From NCBI GenBank assembly GCA_030611205.1, contig JAUWQF010000006.1, positions 1-38,215 of the forward strand: a stretch of DNA of 38,215 nt. Direction: 5' to 3'. The position numbers and the translations under genes were made by a program. The first letter of the stretch is position 1. The number at the start of each line of letters is the position of its first letter. This stretch comes from Methanothrix sp. GTDB taxonomy: Archaea > Halobacteriota > Methanosarcinia > Methanotrichales > Methanotrichaceae. Of the stretch, positions 1 through 8,510 are shown one piece after another. The notes under the pieces were generated by a model. It worked only from the letters and a program-made list of their open reading frames with translations, was not told the origin of the DNA and searched no databases.

Positions 1-593
1 ATCACGTTATCCGTGCTTTTCGCAACGTACTGCTCGATATGAACCCGATTATTGACCACGTCGATGAGATTGAGCGAGGAGATCGCCCCGTATCCTCTGA
101 TGAATCGTGGACCAACCCAGTCCATCTGGTGCATCTCATCGATCTTTGTGGGATTCAGGATCGTATAACGCTTTTTTGATTTAACTCGCTTGTGTCGCTC
201 TTGCTTATTCACTTTCAGACCATGTTTCTTCACGATTCGTTTTATTGTTGATACAGACGGCATTTCTTTCTCTATATATCCGAGTTCGTGCATTTTATAC
301 CGAACTGCATCAGCATCCACGCCGAGATACTTCGATTCGTGCTCACTGCCTTCCATGAGCGCTTTTCTGACGCTTACGACCGCAGTTTCAACCGCGTTTT
401 CCGTCTGCCTCCCATGGATCTTGGGCGCCCTTGACAGTGATCTATACCAGCCCTCGTCACCTGTTTTGAACCGTTTCAACCATTTAAAGAACCATTTCTT
501 CGACCTATTCATATCTCTGCAAATATTTACAGGTTTATCGCCTTTAATGTACCGATTTACGGCATCAACCCGCTCCTGCTCATCAATATCCAT
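1..593 (-). CDS. IS481/IS3-like transposase (integrase core), 3' end beyond window
   Basis: This gene is missing from the ORF track because it is open at the left edge. Read on the minus strand from the ATG at 591-593, it gives MDIDEQERVDAVNRYIKGDK and continues without a stop for 197 codons. The N-terminal ~60 residues look like a helix-turn-helix region (NICRDMNRSKKWFFKWLKRF). A linker rich in K and R follows, and then the start of an rve-type DDE integrase core with the first acidic residue in 'HQMDWVGPRFIRGYGAI'. The remaining catalytic acids lie outside the window. The family name is inferred from this layout. Two direct repeats lie just upstream at 639-695. A truncated DUF488 gene follows immediately, which suggests the element damaged this locus. 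Confidence 0.8.
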   Translation of the reverse strand, partial: MDIDEQERVDAVNRYIKGDKPVNICRDMNRSKKWFFKWLKRFKTGDEGWYRSLSRAPKIHGRQTENAVETAVVSVRKALMEGSEHESKYLGVDADAVRYKMHELGYIEKEMPSVSTIKRIVKKHGLKVNKQERHKRVKSKKRYTILNPTKIDEMHQMDWVGPRFIRGYGAISSLNLIDVVNNRVHIEQYVAKSTDNV

Positions 594-638
594 AAAGCAT
601 CACAGAGGATGCTTTGAATATATCTCATATCAAAAAGA

Positions 639-695
639 GTGTACGATGTATTGAACCTTTCTTTGCCAAATGAAACGGTGTACGATGTATTGAGC
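639..695. repeat. Two direct repeats GTGTACGATGTATTGA, 39 bp apart, at the transposase 5' end
   Basis: GTGTACGATGTATTGA occurs at 639-654 and again at 678-693, each followed by a similar ACC or GCC sequence. They sit immediately upstream of the minus-strand transposase, so they probably belong to the element end, either as terminal plus subterminal transposase binding sites or as two nested ends. The matching left end is outside the window. Confidence 0.6.
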
Positions 696-735
696 CCTTC
701 CAACCTATGGATAGTCTGCCTGCAGTGAATGGAAC

Positions 736-999
736 ATGGAAACATCCAACTTCTCCAATAGCGGATCCGACCCCAGGGCGGTCGCCATATCCAGAAGCCA
801 ACCAAGAGGCTGGAACGGGCGCGTATATGAGAAGCTGGCGCCCTCCGGGGCTCTCATACGGTTGACAAAGCTGAGCGAAGCCGAGTACACCCGCCGGTAC
901 AACGAAGAGGTACTCTCGAAACTCGACGCACTGGGCAAAGACGCGATCCTCCTCTTCGCAGGAGGGGGGCGAGGCCGCGCGTGTGCCGAAAACGTCTAA
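736..999 (+). pseudogene. DUF488 family protein, C-terminally truncated or frameshifted
   Basis: The 87-residue product starts METSNFSNSGSDPRAVAISR, followed by 'PRGWNGRVYEKLAPS' and 'EAEYTRRYNEEVLSKLDALGKDAILLF'. These match my memory of DUF488 proteins (TSxFxN start, KLAPS, EYTxxY, then a cysteine-containing CxExPxxxCHR end). The expected cysteine/histidine end is absent: after ILLF the frame reads AGGGRGRACAENV and stops. A G-run (GGAGGGGGGCGAGG) marks the point where a frameshift could have happened. The function of DUF488 is unknown to me. The IS481-type element lies 40 bp upstream. Confidence 0.55.
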
Positions 1000-1024
1000 A
1001 GAGATCAGGTCGTAACGAGGACCG

Positions 1025-2413
1025 ATGGACGTCTCCAACGCCGTATCTATCCTGACGAAGGCCTGCACCAAGGCCGCAGATGTCATATGCCGTCATCGAG
1101 AGGTGGTGGTGGTATCTCACATAGACGCCGACGGCCTGACCGCGGCAGGCATCATCTGCACGTCTCTCAAAAGAGTAGGGATCGATTACCAGCCCCTCTT
1201 CTTCCGGCAGCTTGACCCTCCTGCCCTGGACCAGATCGCAGATCAAGGCCCCGACCTGGTGATCTTCACCGATCTCGGGAGCGGGATGCAGACGGCTATC
1301 AAGGAGCGAGGGCTGAATGCCGTCATAGCGGACCACCACCGGCCCTCGGGTTCTGGCATTGATCTTCACATCAATCCTCACCTGGCGGGCCTGGACGGGG
1401 CGACCCACCTGAGCGGGAGCGGCTCGGCCTTCCTTCTGGCCAGGGCCCTGGGGCAGAATGACGACCTGGCAGGCCTGGCCATAGTGGGCGCGGTGGGCGA
1501 CCTTCAGGACATGGCAGGAGGCAGACTGGTGGGGGTCAACCGGACCATCCTGGAGATCGGGGCCGAGGCCGGTGTCCTCTCCTACCAGCGCGATCTGAAG
1601 CTTTTCGGTAAGCAGACCCGTCCCGTCTTCAAGATGATACTCTACTCCCAGGACCCCTACATACCAGGGCTCTCAGGAGACGAAGACGCCTGCATAATCT
1701 TTCTTAAAGAGCTGGGGATCAGGTCCGGAGGCGAGCGCTGGAGGCGGTGGATCGACCTCACCCCGGAGGAGAAGGGCCGGACCGTCACCGCTCTGGTGAG
1801 AAAAGGCCTCAGGGCGGGCATCTCCAGCAGTCGCCTGGAACGGCTGGTGGGCGAGGTATATACCCTTCTTCTGGAGGACGAAGGCACGGAGCTCAGAGAC
1901 GCCAGCGAGTACTCCACGCTACTGAACGCCACCGCCCGGTACGGTCACTCCGACGTGGGGCTGGGGGTCTGCATGGGCGACCGGTCGGCATCTCTGGAAG
2001 AGGCCAGGGTCCTGCTAAAGGAACATCGTCAGAACCTGGTCAACGGCCTCAAGCTGGTGAAAGAAGAGGGCATAACACCTCTGAATCATCTACAGTACTT
2101 CGACGCTGGCGACCGGATCCTGGATACCATCGTGGGGATCGTCGCCGGGATGAGCTTCCAGATGGCGGACCGGAGCAAACCCATACTGGCCTTCGCCAGG
2201 GATGGGGACGGAAACCTGAAGGTATCGGCCAGGGGCACCCAGGACCTGGTGCGGTCAGGTCTCAACCTGGCAGAGGCCCTATCGGAAGCGGCCGCGCAGG
2301 TCAACGGCGTGGGGGGCGGCCACAACGTCGCCGCCGGTGCTACCATACCTGTGGAGGCAAAAGAAGAGTTTCTGGACCTTATGGACTCTGCGGTGGGCCG
2401 CCAGCTCGGCTGA
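1025..2413 (+). CDS. RecJ-like DHH-family phosphoesterase/exonuclease (archaeal, GAN-like)
   Basis: This 462-residue protein has the DHH phosphoesterase motifs in order: SHIDADG (residues ~31-37), DLVIFTDLGSG (~78-88), IADHH (~101-105) and VGAVGDLQDM (~160). It has a C-terminal DHHA1-type glycine/histidine motif, NGVGGGHNVAAGA. The metal-binding Asp and His residues are all present, so it should be active. Archaeal relatives act as single-strand-specific 5' or 3' nucleases and some bind the GINS complex of the replisome. That partner is family knowledge, not seen here. A GAGG motif precedes the ATG. It is transcribed away from the damaged DUF488 gene on the same strand. Confidence 0.85.
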   Translation: MDVSNAVSILTKACTKAADVICRHREVVVVSHIDADGLTAAGIICTSLKRVGIDYQPLFFRQLDPPALDQIADQGPDLVIFTDLGSGMQTAIKERGLNAVIADHHRPSGSGIDLHINPHLAGLDGATHLSGSGSAFLLARALGQNDDLAGLAIVGAVGDLQDMAGGRLVGVNRTILEIGAEAGVLSYQRDLKLFGKQTRPVFKMILYSQDPYIPGLSGDEDACIIFLKELGIRSGGERWRRWIDLTPEEKGRTVTALVRKGLRAGISSSRLERLVGEVYTLLLEDEGTELRDASEYSTLLNATARYGHSDVGLGVCMGDRSASLEEARVLLKEHRQNLVNGLKLVKEEGITPLNHLQYFDAGDRILDTIVGIVAGMSFQMADRSKPILAFARDGDGNLKVSARGTQDLVRSGLNLAEALSEAAAQVNGVGGGHNVAAGATIPVEAKEEFLDLMDSAVGRQLG

Positions 2414-2421
2414 GGTCAAGG

Positions 2422-2880
2422 TCAGATGCCGCAGTGGCCCGACCCGAAGTATCCTGTCTCGTTCATATCGTTCTTGATGACCTTGATCTTCTCGTCCAGG
2501 GTGAAGTTCCCTATGAAGTAGTGGTTGACCAGAACCATCTCGTCTTTCAGGTCCATAGTCTCCAGGTCCAGGACGCGATACCCCATCCGTCCTATGCCGC
2601 TGAAGTTGGCTCCGATGGCGATGTCCACCCAGTCTGGGTTGCTCCTCAGATAGGTACTGGAGCTGAGACGGGTGCATTCGTCGAAGTTCTTGTAGGCGGA
2701 CATGCCCACATCGTAGTTCTTGAGACAGGTGGTCTCTCCGAACTTCTGGTCGTAGGAGAACAAAGATGCGTTCGGATCGCTCTTGCTGCCTATGTGGATG
2801 ACCGGCTGGGCAACGGCCGCACCCAGGACCGCTAGACAGAAGACCGCAACTAGGCACTTTCCCGTCATCATCGATCCCAT
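2422..2880 (-). CDS. Small secreted protein, function unknown
   Basis: The 152-residue product begins with a signal peptide (TGKCLVAVFCLAVLGAAVAQ), so the mature part should be outside the membrane. The mature domain has three cysteines (TTCLKNY, DECTRL, SGHCGI) and four N-x-S/T sites (NASL, NFSG, NFTL, NETG). I do not recognise the family. ATGs at 2880, 2871 and 2868 are all possible starts. It follows dapF on the same strand with a short gap and could be co-transcribed. It converges on the recJ-like gene, 8 bp away. Confidence 0.6.
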   Translation of the reverse strand: MGSMMTGKCLVAVFCLAVLGAAVAQPVIHIGSKSDPNASLFSYDQKFGETTCLKNYDVGMSAYKNFDECTRLSSSTYLRSNPDWVDIAIGANFSGIGRMGYRVLDLETMDLKDEMVLVNHYFIGNFTLDEKIKVIKNDMNETGYFGSGHCGI

Positions 2881-2893
2881 CTATCATTGTCGG

Positions 2894-3805
2894 CTATAAA
2901 TCTTTCCACAGATCCCACCGGATGCCCTCGCTCAGCTTGCCACTGTACACCGAGACCGCCGGCCCGTCCAGATAGGTCCTCTCTCCCTGGAAAGAGACGA
3001 TCAGCGGACCGCCCAGGGTATCGACGAATACCTCGTCTTCTACCAACCCTCGCCTCCGGGCCACGGCCGCGCTGGCTACGGCACCGGTCCCGCAGGACAG
3101 GGTCTCGGCCTCCACCCCTCTCTCGAAGGTCCTGATCTCCAGGGATCCCGCGACCTTCACGAAGTTGACGTTGGCCCCTTGGGGAAATATCGAGCTGTGC
3201 CTGATGAGAGGCGCGATATCGGAGATGGGCAGGTCCAGGTCCTCCACGAAGATTACCGCATGAGGGACTCCGGTGTTCACCGCCGAGACCTCGTACCCCT
3301 CCATATTTTCCACCAGGAACTCGCCTTTGCCCAGGGCAGGGATCCCCTCCCGGTCGAAGGAGGGCACGCCCATGTCCACCCTGGCCCAGAAGTTGCCCTC
3401 GATATCTATCACCTTGACGGGTACGATCCCCGCCAGGGTCTCCACCTCGAAGCACCGGTCCACATATCCGTCGTCCCAGGCGTACTTGGCCAGGCAGCGG
3501 ATGCCGTTTCCACACATCTCGGCCTCGGAGCCGTCGGGCTGGAATAGCCGCATCTTCACGTCGGCGTGGATCGAGTCCGAGAAGAAGATGATACCGTCTC
3601 CGCCGATGCCGAAGTTGCGGTTGCAGTAGTGCATCGCAAAGGAGCTTTTCAGGGTCTCGGGCACCAGCTCCCGGGCATGTTCGTCCACCAGGACGAAGTC
3701 GTTCCCGTTCCCATGAAGTTTGGAAAAGGCCAGCTCTTTGGGACCGGAGAAGTCTTCGTCCAGCCTGATCTCGGTAATCTCTGCCAGCTTCATTTTATAT
3801 ACCAT
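2894..3805 (-). CDS. dapF: Diaminopimelate epimerase
   Basis: DapF interconverts LL- and meso-diaminopimelate in the lysine pathway. Both catalytic cysteines are visible in their usual settings: EMCGNGIRC (Cys ~98) and LSCGTGA near residue 240. The N-terminal signature FSKLHGNGNDFVLVDE is also intact. The length of 303 residues is slightly above the family's usual 270-290 because of an N-terminal extension (MVYKMKLAEITEIRLDEDFSGPKE). The second Met (3793) may be the true start, since the first ATG lies among TATA-like bases shared with the divergent HPS-RraA gene. It is cytoplasmic. Confidence 0.92.
   Translation of the reverse strand: MVYKMKLAEITEIRLDEDFSGPKELAFSKLHGNGNDFVLVDEHARELVPETLKSSFAMHYCNRNFGIGGDGIIFFSDSIHADVKMRLFQPDGSEAEMCGNGIRCLAKYAWDDGYVDRCFEVETLAGIVPVKVIDIEGNFWARVDMGVPSFDREGIPALGKGEFLVENMEGYEVSAVNTGVPHAVIFVEDLDLPISDIAPLIRHSSIFPQGANVNFVKVAGSLEIRTFERGVEAETLSCGTGAVASAAVARRRGLVEDEVFVDTLGGPLIVSFQGERTYLDGPAVSVYSGKLSEGIRWDLWKDL
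3793..3801 (+). promoter_or_regulatory. Candidate TATA box for HPS-RraA
   Basis: TTTTATATA lies about 45 bp before the proposed ATT start of the HPS-RraA gene. This spacing fits an archaeal TATA box with a ~20-nt leader containing GGTGGTGAT. It overlaps the first codons of the divergent dapF, so the two promoters may interfere with each other. Confidence 0.35.
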
Positions 3806-3843
3806 GATCTGTTCTAACTCAAGGCCATTATGGTGGTGATGTT

Positions 3844-5124
3844 ATTAAACCCATTCTACAGGTCGCCCTGGATCTGCTTGAGATGGATAGAGCCGTCCAG
3901 ATAGCCAAAGAGGCGGTTGAAGGCGGAGCCGACTGGATAGAGGCCGGGACGCCCCTCATAAAGAGCGAGGGGATGAACGCTGTGCGCGAGCTGAAGAAGG
4001 CTCTGCCCGAAAAGAAGATCGTGGCCGATATGAAGACCGTGGATACAGGATCCATGGAGGTGGAGATGGCGGCCAAGGCCGGTGCCGGGGTGGTAGTGAT
4101 CCTTGCCGCTTCCGATGACTCCACCATCGAGGACGCCCTGAGAGCGGCGAGGCAGTTCGGCGTGGAGATCATGGGGGATCTTCTGGGCACCCCCGACCCG
4201 GTGGCACGATCCAAGGAACTCGAAGCCCTCGGTGTGGACTATATCTGCGTTCATGTGGGCATAGACCAACAGATGATGGGACGAGACACCATCGACTTTC
4301 TGAAGGAGATCGTGGACGAGGTGAAGGTGCCTGTGGCTGTGGCGGGGGGAATTGACGCCGCCTCGGCCTCGGAGGCTGTGGCATCAGGTGCGTCCGTGGT
4401 GATCGTGGGTGGTAACATCGTCAGGAGCGCCGAGGTCACAGACTCCGCCCTGGCGATCAGAAGATCGATGGACGACGCTCGGCCAGGCGCTAGAAAGAGG
4501 ATGGGCATGGACGAAGAGCTTGTTTTCATCCTCCGAGAGGTTTCTACCCCCAACATATCCGACGCCATGCACCGGAAGGGCGCCATGCGCGATATAACGC
4601 CCATAAACGTAGGCGTCAAGATGGTGGGAACGGCGGTCACCGTCCAGACCTTCGAGGGCGACTGGGCCAAGTCGGTGGAGGCGATCGACGTAGCCGGACC
4701 GGGTAACGTCATAGTGATCTACAACGGGTCCAGGTACATATCGCCTTGGGGCGGTCTGGCCACCCTCAGCTGCAAGAATAAGGGGATCGAAGGGGTGGTG
4801 ATAGACGGCGCGGTCAGAGACGTGGACGAGATCAGAGATCTGGAGTATCCCGTATTTGCCAGCGCCGTCACCCCCAACGCAGGAGAACCAAAAGGCATGG
4901 GGGAGATTAACGCGGAGATCACCTGCGGCGGACAGGCCGTCCGGCCCGGAGACTATATCGTAGGGGACGACTGCGGCGTGGTGGTAATACCGCGCGAACG
5001 GGGCTACGAGATAGCGAGACGGGCCAAAGAGGTGGAGAAGACGGAGAGCCGGCTCTACGAAGAGATCAAACGGGGGAAGACCTTATCCCAGGTGGCCAAC
5101 CTGGAGAAGTGGGAGAAGAAATAG
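3844..5124 (+). CDS. Bifunctional hexulose-6-phosphate synthase / RraA-like protein
   Basis: The N-terminal half is a 3-hexulose-6-phosphate synthase TIM barrel: [16 protein letters not shown] at the start, then [12 protein letters not shown], the catalytic ADMKTVDTG (DxKxxD) and [11 protein letters not shown]. The C-terminal ~200 residues are RraA/HMG-aldolase-like, with GxxxA...[13 protein letters not shown]. In archaea without a pentose phosphate pathway, HPS makes ribulose-5-phosphate from hexulose-6-phosphate. The RraA part is often called a ribonuclease regulator by homology, without proof in archaea. The ORF track starts at Met 3883, but this would remove the first barrel strand (ILQVALDL). 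The frame is open upstream, and GGTGATGTT-ATT gives an ATT start at 3844 with the spacing used by its neighbours. Confidence 0.85.
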   Translation: MKPILQVALDLLEMDRAVQIAKEAVEGGADWIEAGTPLIKSEGMNAVRELKKALPEKKIVADMKTVDTGSMEVEMAAKAGAGVVVILAASDDSTIEDALRAARQFGVEIMGDLLGTPDPVARSKELEALGVDYICVHVGIDQQMMGRDTIDFLKEIVDEVKVPVAVAGGIDAASASEAVASGASVVIVGGNIVRSAEVTDSALAIRRSMDDARPGARKRMGMDEELVFILREVSTPNISDAMHRKGAMRDITPINVGVKMVGTAVTVQTFEGDWAKSVEAIDVAGPGNVIVIYNGSRYISPWGGLATLSCKNKGIEGVVIDGAVRDVDEIRDLEYPVFASAVTPNAGEPKGMGEINAEITCGGQAVRPGDYIVGDDCGVVVIPRERGYEIARRAKEVEKTESRLYEEIKRGKTLSQVANLEKWEKK

Positions 5125-5169
5125 TTATACCTCCTCTCAAAACATAAGTGAAACGTGCTAAATGATGCT

Positions 5170-5180
5170 GGATAAATACG
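5170..5180 (+). promoter_or_regulatory. Candidate TATA box of secF-secD
   Basis: GATAAATACG lies about 40 bp before the secF ATG, in an AT-rich gap after HPS-RraA. It fits an archaeal TATA element in position and composition, but there is no further support. Confidence 0.3.
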
Positions 5181-5213
5181 TTTGAACCCACCGGCGCGTG
5201 CGAGGATGCTTGT

Positions 5214-6098
5214 ATGGACCCAGAGATATTAATTTCAAAATATGAACCAAAACAGATGGTGGCCATTCCGCTTACCGTTCTGATGCTGGCGCTTCTCGTA
5301 TTGGGAGCGACCTATCTGAGCACAGGCTCGCCTGTGAACCTGGGGGTCGAGTTCACGGGTGGCACCAGCATTACCATCCCTGCGGTCGAGACGGAAGAAG
5401 AGATAGCGGAGAAACTGGCCGACTACCCAGTGGTAGAGATAAGGGACGTAGGTAACAGCTACCGGATCCTGCTGGGATCGATGAGCGAAGAGGATTACAG
5501 GGATCTCGCCTCAGAGATAAACACAGAGTACGAGGATGCCGAGATAAGGTATACGGGGCCGGTGTACAGTGAAGGTCTCCAGAAGCAGGCGCTGAAATAC
5601 ATACCGGCGTCCTTCATCCTAATGGCTCTGGTGGTGCTGATCATATTCAGGACGCCTTTCGTATCGTTTATTATAGCCCTGTCGGCATTATCTGATATTA
5701 TCATCGCCACGGCCTGTATGAACCTGACCGGGGTCAAGCTCTCCTTGGGAACGGTAGCGGCTCTCCTCATGTTGATAGGTTACTCGGTGGACAGCAATAT
5801 CCTTCTGAACAACCGGGTCCTGAAGAGGAAAGGGGTAATCGAAGAGAAGATAGTGGGTGCCATGAGAACAGGCATAGCCATGACCTCCACTACGCTCTCG
5901 GCGATACTGGTGCTATTCATAGTATCTGCCTTCTCGTACCTGGTCTCGGATTCATTCACCAGGATCAACATACTCTTCGATATCTCTGTGGTGCTGATAT
6001 TCGGTCTTCTCGCAGACGTGATGAACACATGGGTGATGAACGCGAACATGCTCCGGTGGTACATGGCTCGCAAGCCTAGCAGGAGGGCAAAACGATGA
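5214..6098 (+). CDS. secF: Protein-export membrane protein SecF
   Basis: This 294-residue inner membrane protein assists Sec-dependent export together with SecD. The sequence shows one N-terminal membrane span, the P1-type signature NLGVEFTGGTSI, an external domain, and then a five-helix bundle with the RND-type motif 'GYSVDSNILLNNRV' and 'RTGIAMTSTTLSAI'. It is a little shorter than many bacterial SecF proteins, as is usual in archaea. It precedes secD in the same operon. Its last ~20 codons were tandemly duplicated into the junction with secD. Confidence 0.93.
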   Translation: MDPEILISKYEPKQMVAIPLTVLMLALLVLGATYLSTGSPVNLGVEFTGGTSITIPAVETEEEIAEKLADYPVVEIRDVGNSYRILLGSMSEEDYRDLASEINTEYEDAEIRYTGPVYSEGLQKQALKYIPASFILMALVVLIIFRTPFVSFIIALSALSDIIIATACMNLTGVKLSLGTVAALLMLIGYSVDSNILLNNRVLKRKGVIEEKIVGAMRTGIAMTSTTLSAILVLFIVSAFSYLVSDSFTRINILFDISVVLIFGLLADVMNTWVMNANMLRWYMARKPSRRAKR

Positions 6099-6212
6099 GC
6101 GACCTTACCGGAGATCCCAGGGTACTGAACGCGAACACGCTCCGGTGGTACATGGCTCGCAACCCGAGGACGGTGAAACGATGAGCGACCTTACCAAAGA
6201 TCGCAGGGTGCT
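6038..6212 (+). repeat. Imperfect tandem duplication (89 + 86 bp) over the secF/secD junction
   Basis: Copy 1 (6038-6126) begins GAACGCGAACATGCTCCGG and runs through the end of secF and an ATGAGCGACCTTACC start. Copy 2 (6127-6212) repeats the same order, GAACGCGAACACGCTCCGG to ATGAGCGACCTTACC. The copies differ by scattered substitutions and a 3-bp indel. The real secD start is in copy 2. Confidence 0.9.
6095..6184 (+). CDS. 29-codon mini-ORF linking secF to secD, made by the duplication
   Basis: The reading frame MSDLTGDPRVLNANTLRWYMARNPRTVKR starts with an ATGA overlap on the secF stop and ends with an ATGA overlap on the secD start. Its first residues copy the SecD N-terminus and its last residues copy the SecF C-terminus (NANxLRWYMAR). 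It is probably a by-product of the duplication that still couples translation of the two genes. A function of the peptide itself is not suggested. Confidence 0.35.
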   Translation: MSDLTGDPRVLNANTLRWYMARNPRTVKR

Positions 6213-7818
6213 GATCTTCATCGTGGCGGTGGCTGCGGCATTGGTCCTCCTGGCACCGGTGCCTTCCGATGACGGTCTTCAGACCAGGCTCAAGTACGGC
6301 CTCGATCTGGAAGGTGGTTCCTGGCTCCAGCTCAGGCTCCAGGGAGTCATCGTCGAGCTCAGGGCAGATCCAATCAAGATCCTGGAGAAGCAGTTTGGAG
6401 AGGCCTTAGACAGGCCCGTGGTCGTGGAGAAACGCACGGATCGCTATCAGATAACCGTCGACGGGAGGGTGCCGAAGACGGTGCCCGAGGACCTGGGTTA
6501 TCCTGGTGCCAAGCTGACGCCCCGGGGCCACTCGACCAAGATCGACATAGAGACTTCGCCCGTGGGCGTGATCGTGAACTACCTCGAGTCTTCCCTGAAC
6601 GCCGACGTGAGACCGATAAGAGAAGACCCCGACTCCCCTCTGAAATACGAGATCAGGGCCGACGTGACCAGAGAATCGTTGAACGAGATCCTGGCAGAGG
6701 TGGACGGCGAGGTGGCTCCCGGCGATGAGGGCCTCGTCGAAGGAGTGACCGAGGAGACGGTGGACGAGACGAAGCAGGTTCTGGACAGGAAGCTGAACCG
6801 TCTGGGTCTCCAGGACATTAAGGTCAGGGTAGTGGACAACAAGTACATCCTCATCGATCTGGCCGGTGTGGACGTATCCACCGCTCAGGATATCGTGGGC
6901 AAGCCAGGGGTCTTCGAGATAAGGATCCAGACGAAGGGCAACGAGTCGATGCATGTACTCTACGGCGACGATGTGATCGATGTCTCGCCTCCCCTGGGCG
7001 AACTGAGCGGGGGATGGGGCGTGCCCTTCGGCCTGACCGATGAGGGTGCCAAGGCCCTGAGGAAGGCCGCCTTAGATGTGGGCGCCACCACCAACCCGCG
7101 GGATCATGAGCTCTCCATGCATCTGGATGATGATGAGATATTCAGCGGGCCTCTTGCGCCGGAGCTTGCCGCCAGCATAGAACTAGTGCCCATCAAGAGG
7201 ATGACAGCCACGGTGGGAAGCGGCGAAGACGCGACCCAGAGGGCTCGTGAACTCTACATCCACCTCCGCGAAGGCGCTCTGCCCGTCAACGTGGAGATTA
7301 TCGGGTCAGGCCAGGTCACGGCCGCGCTGGGAAAGCAGTTCAAGAAACAGGTAACCATCGCGGGGATACTGGCCCTCCTGGCGGTGGGCCTGATGGTATT
7401 CTTTAGGTACCGGGAACCCAAGATCGTGCTGACCATGGTGGGTACCTCTTTCAGCGAGGTGATCATGATGCTGGGTTTCGCGGCTCTCATCGGCTGGCAG
7501 CTCGATCTGCCCAGCATCGCGGGAGTGATCGCGGTTATCGGCACAGGCGTGGACCATCTGATAATCATCACCGATGAGCTCCTCTACGAGGGCAAGCTGC
7601 CCAGCGGGAAGATATATCTCGCCCGGCTGGCCAGCGCCTTCAGCATAATCATGGCCGCGGCCCTGACCACCATATTTGCCATGTTCCCCCTGCTCATCAT
7701 GGGGTTCGGTGCGCTCAAGGGCTTCGCCCTGATAACCATAGTCGGTGTTCTCATAGGGGTGCTCATAGCTAGACCTGCCTACGGCAGGATAATCGGCTAC
7801 ATCATGAGAGGTGAGTGA
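6181..7818 (+). CDS. secD: Protein-export membrane protein SecD
   Basis: The 545-residue product starts MSDLTKDRRVLIFIVAVAAALVL, giving one N-terminal span. It then has the SecD signature LKYGLDLEGGSWLQL, a large external domain (~residues 60-380) and a C-terminal five-helix bundle with VIGTGVDHLIIITDE and ARLASAFSIIMAAALTTI. It partners SecF in late steps of protein export. The start is ATG 6181, not the upstream GTG used by the ORF track: GGTGAAACG-ATG is the standard ribosome site here, and the SecD homology begins there. Confidence 0.93.
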   Translation: MSDLTKDRRVLIFIVAVAAALVLLAPVPSDDGLQTRLKYGLDLEGGSWLQLRLQGVIVELRADPIKILEKQFGEALDRPVVVEKRTDRYQITVDGRVPKTVPEDLGYPGAKLTPRGHSTKIDIETSPVGVIVNYLESSLNADVRPIREDPDSPLKYEIRADVTRESLNEILAEVDGEVAPGDEGLVEGVTEETVDETKQVLDRKLNRLGLQDIKVRVVDNKYILIDLAGVDVSTAQDIVGKPGVFEIRIQTKGNESMHVLYGDDVIDVSPPLGELSGGWGVPFGLTDEGAKALRKAALDVGATTNPRDHELSMHLDDDEIFSGPLAPELAASIELVPIKRMTATVGSGEDATQRARELYIHLREGALPVNVEIIGSGQVTAALGKQFKKQVTIAGILALLAVGLMVFFRYREPKIVLTMVGTSFSEVIMMLGFAALIGWQLDLPSIAGVIAVIGTGVDHLIIITDELLYEGKLPSGKIYLARLASAFSIIMAAALTTIFAMFPLLIMGFGALKGFALITIVGVLIGVLIARPAYGRIIGYIMRGE

Positions 7819-7828
7819 AGAAAAAGCC

Positions 7829-7849
7829 GGGGGTCTCTCCAAGGCCCCC
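7829..7849 (+). terminator. GC-rich hairpin after secD
   Basis: GGGGGTC and GGCCCCC form a 7-bp stem (one G-T pair) around a 7-nt loop, 10 bp after the secD stop. There is no clear T-run behind it, so it may be a processing or weak stop site rather than a classical terminator. Confidence 0.4.
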
Positions 7850-7872
7850 CACTGCTCAGAGGAGGAATAGGA

Positions 7873-8397
7873 TTGAGAACGGGGTTGTTGCTAGCGTCGT
7901 TGCTTCTGCTGACCGCAGCGGTATCGGCTCATCCGGAGACGGTCCAGCTGGGTCGGTATAACGTCTCGTTCGACCTGGGTGCCGGGACGAGCTATACCGC
8001 AGAGGTCGAAGAGCTCGAAGATGGCGGATGCATATCCTATCTATGCTGGCTGAAAGGCGAAGAGGCGATGCTGATCGCCCTGACCGACCATCTCCTGCCC
8101 ATGGTGGTGAGTTATGGTATCATCAAAAAGAGCGTCCAGACCTTTCTCATCGAGGCCAATTGTCGGGAGATCCGGACCCACGAGGTGATCATCGACGGGA
8201 AGCCGGGGGTGCTGGGCCTGGGCGAGCGACCTTCCGGCCCGGTTCTCTTCTGTGTGATCTACTGGCCGGATCTGCACGAGGCCGACGATGGGACCGATCG
8301 TGGCCGGGTAGACTGCACCATCGCCTCGGAAGGGTCTCTGGCGGTGACGGAGAACCTCCTGAACACCATCCATGTGGAGGTACCCCAGGAAGGCTGA
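7873..8397 (+). CDS. Secreted protein of unknown function
   Basis: A TTG start, preceded by GGAGGAATA, gives a 174-residue protein with a clear signal peptide (MRTGLLLASLLLLTAAVSAH). The mature part contains cysteine pairs near GGCISYLCW, EANCREI, LFCVIYW and VDCTIAS. I do not recognise the family. It lies 54 bp after secD, beyond a hairpin, so it could be partly co-transcribed with secF-secD. Confidence 0.7.
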   Translation: MRTGLLLASLLLLTAAVSAHPETVQLGRYNVSFDLGAGTSYTAEVEELEDGGCISYLCWLKGEEAMLIALTDHLLPMVVSYGIIKKSVQTFLIEANCREIRTHEVIIDGKPGVLGLGERPSGPVLFCVIYWPDLHEADDGTDRGRVDCTIASEGSLAVTENLLNTIHVEVPQEG

Positions 8398-8510
8398 GCC
8401 GTTGGGCGGATCTTGCCCAAATATCCACCAGGTATCGATTTGGCTAATCCGCTATGAATTTTCCCAAGTCCAATATCCCACAACATAGCACGAACTGCCA
8501 TAGAAATATG

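Noticed and set aside
190-654. 154-codon plus-strand ORF at the left edge
   Set aside because: It is the shadow of the minus-strand transposase, whose translation shows recognisable HTH and integrase features.
1747-2835. 362-codon plus-strand ORF overlapping the RecJ-like gene
   Set aside because: Low-complexity Arg/Gly/Pro-rich product, out of frame with the well-conserved DHH protein and running into the opposite-strand secreted protein.
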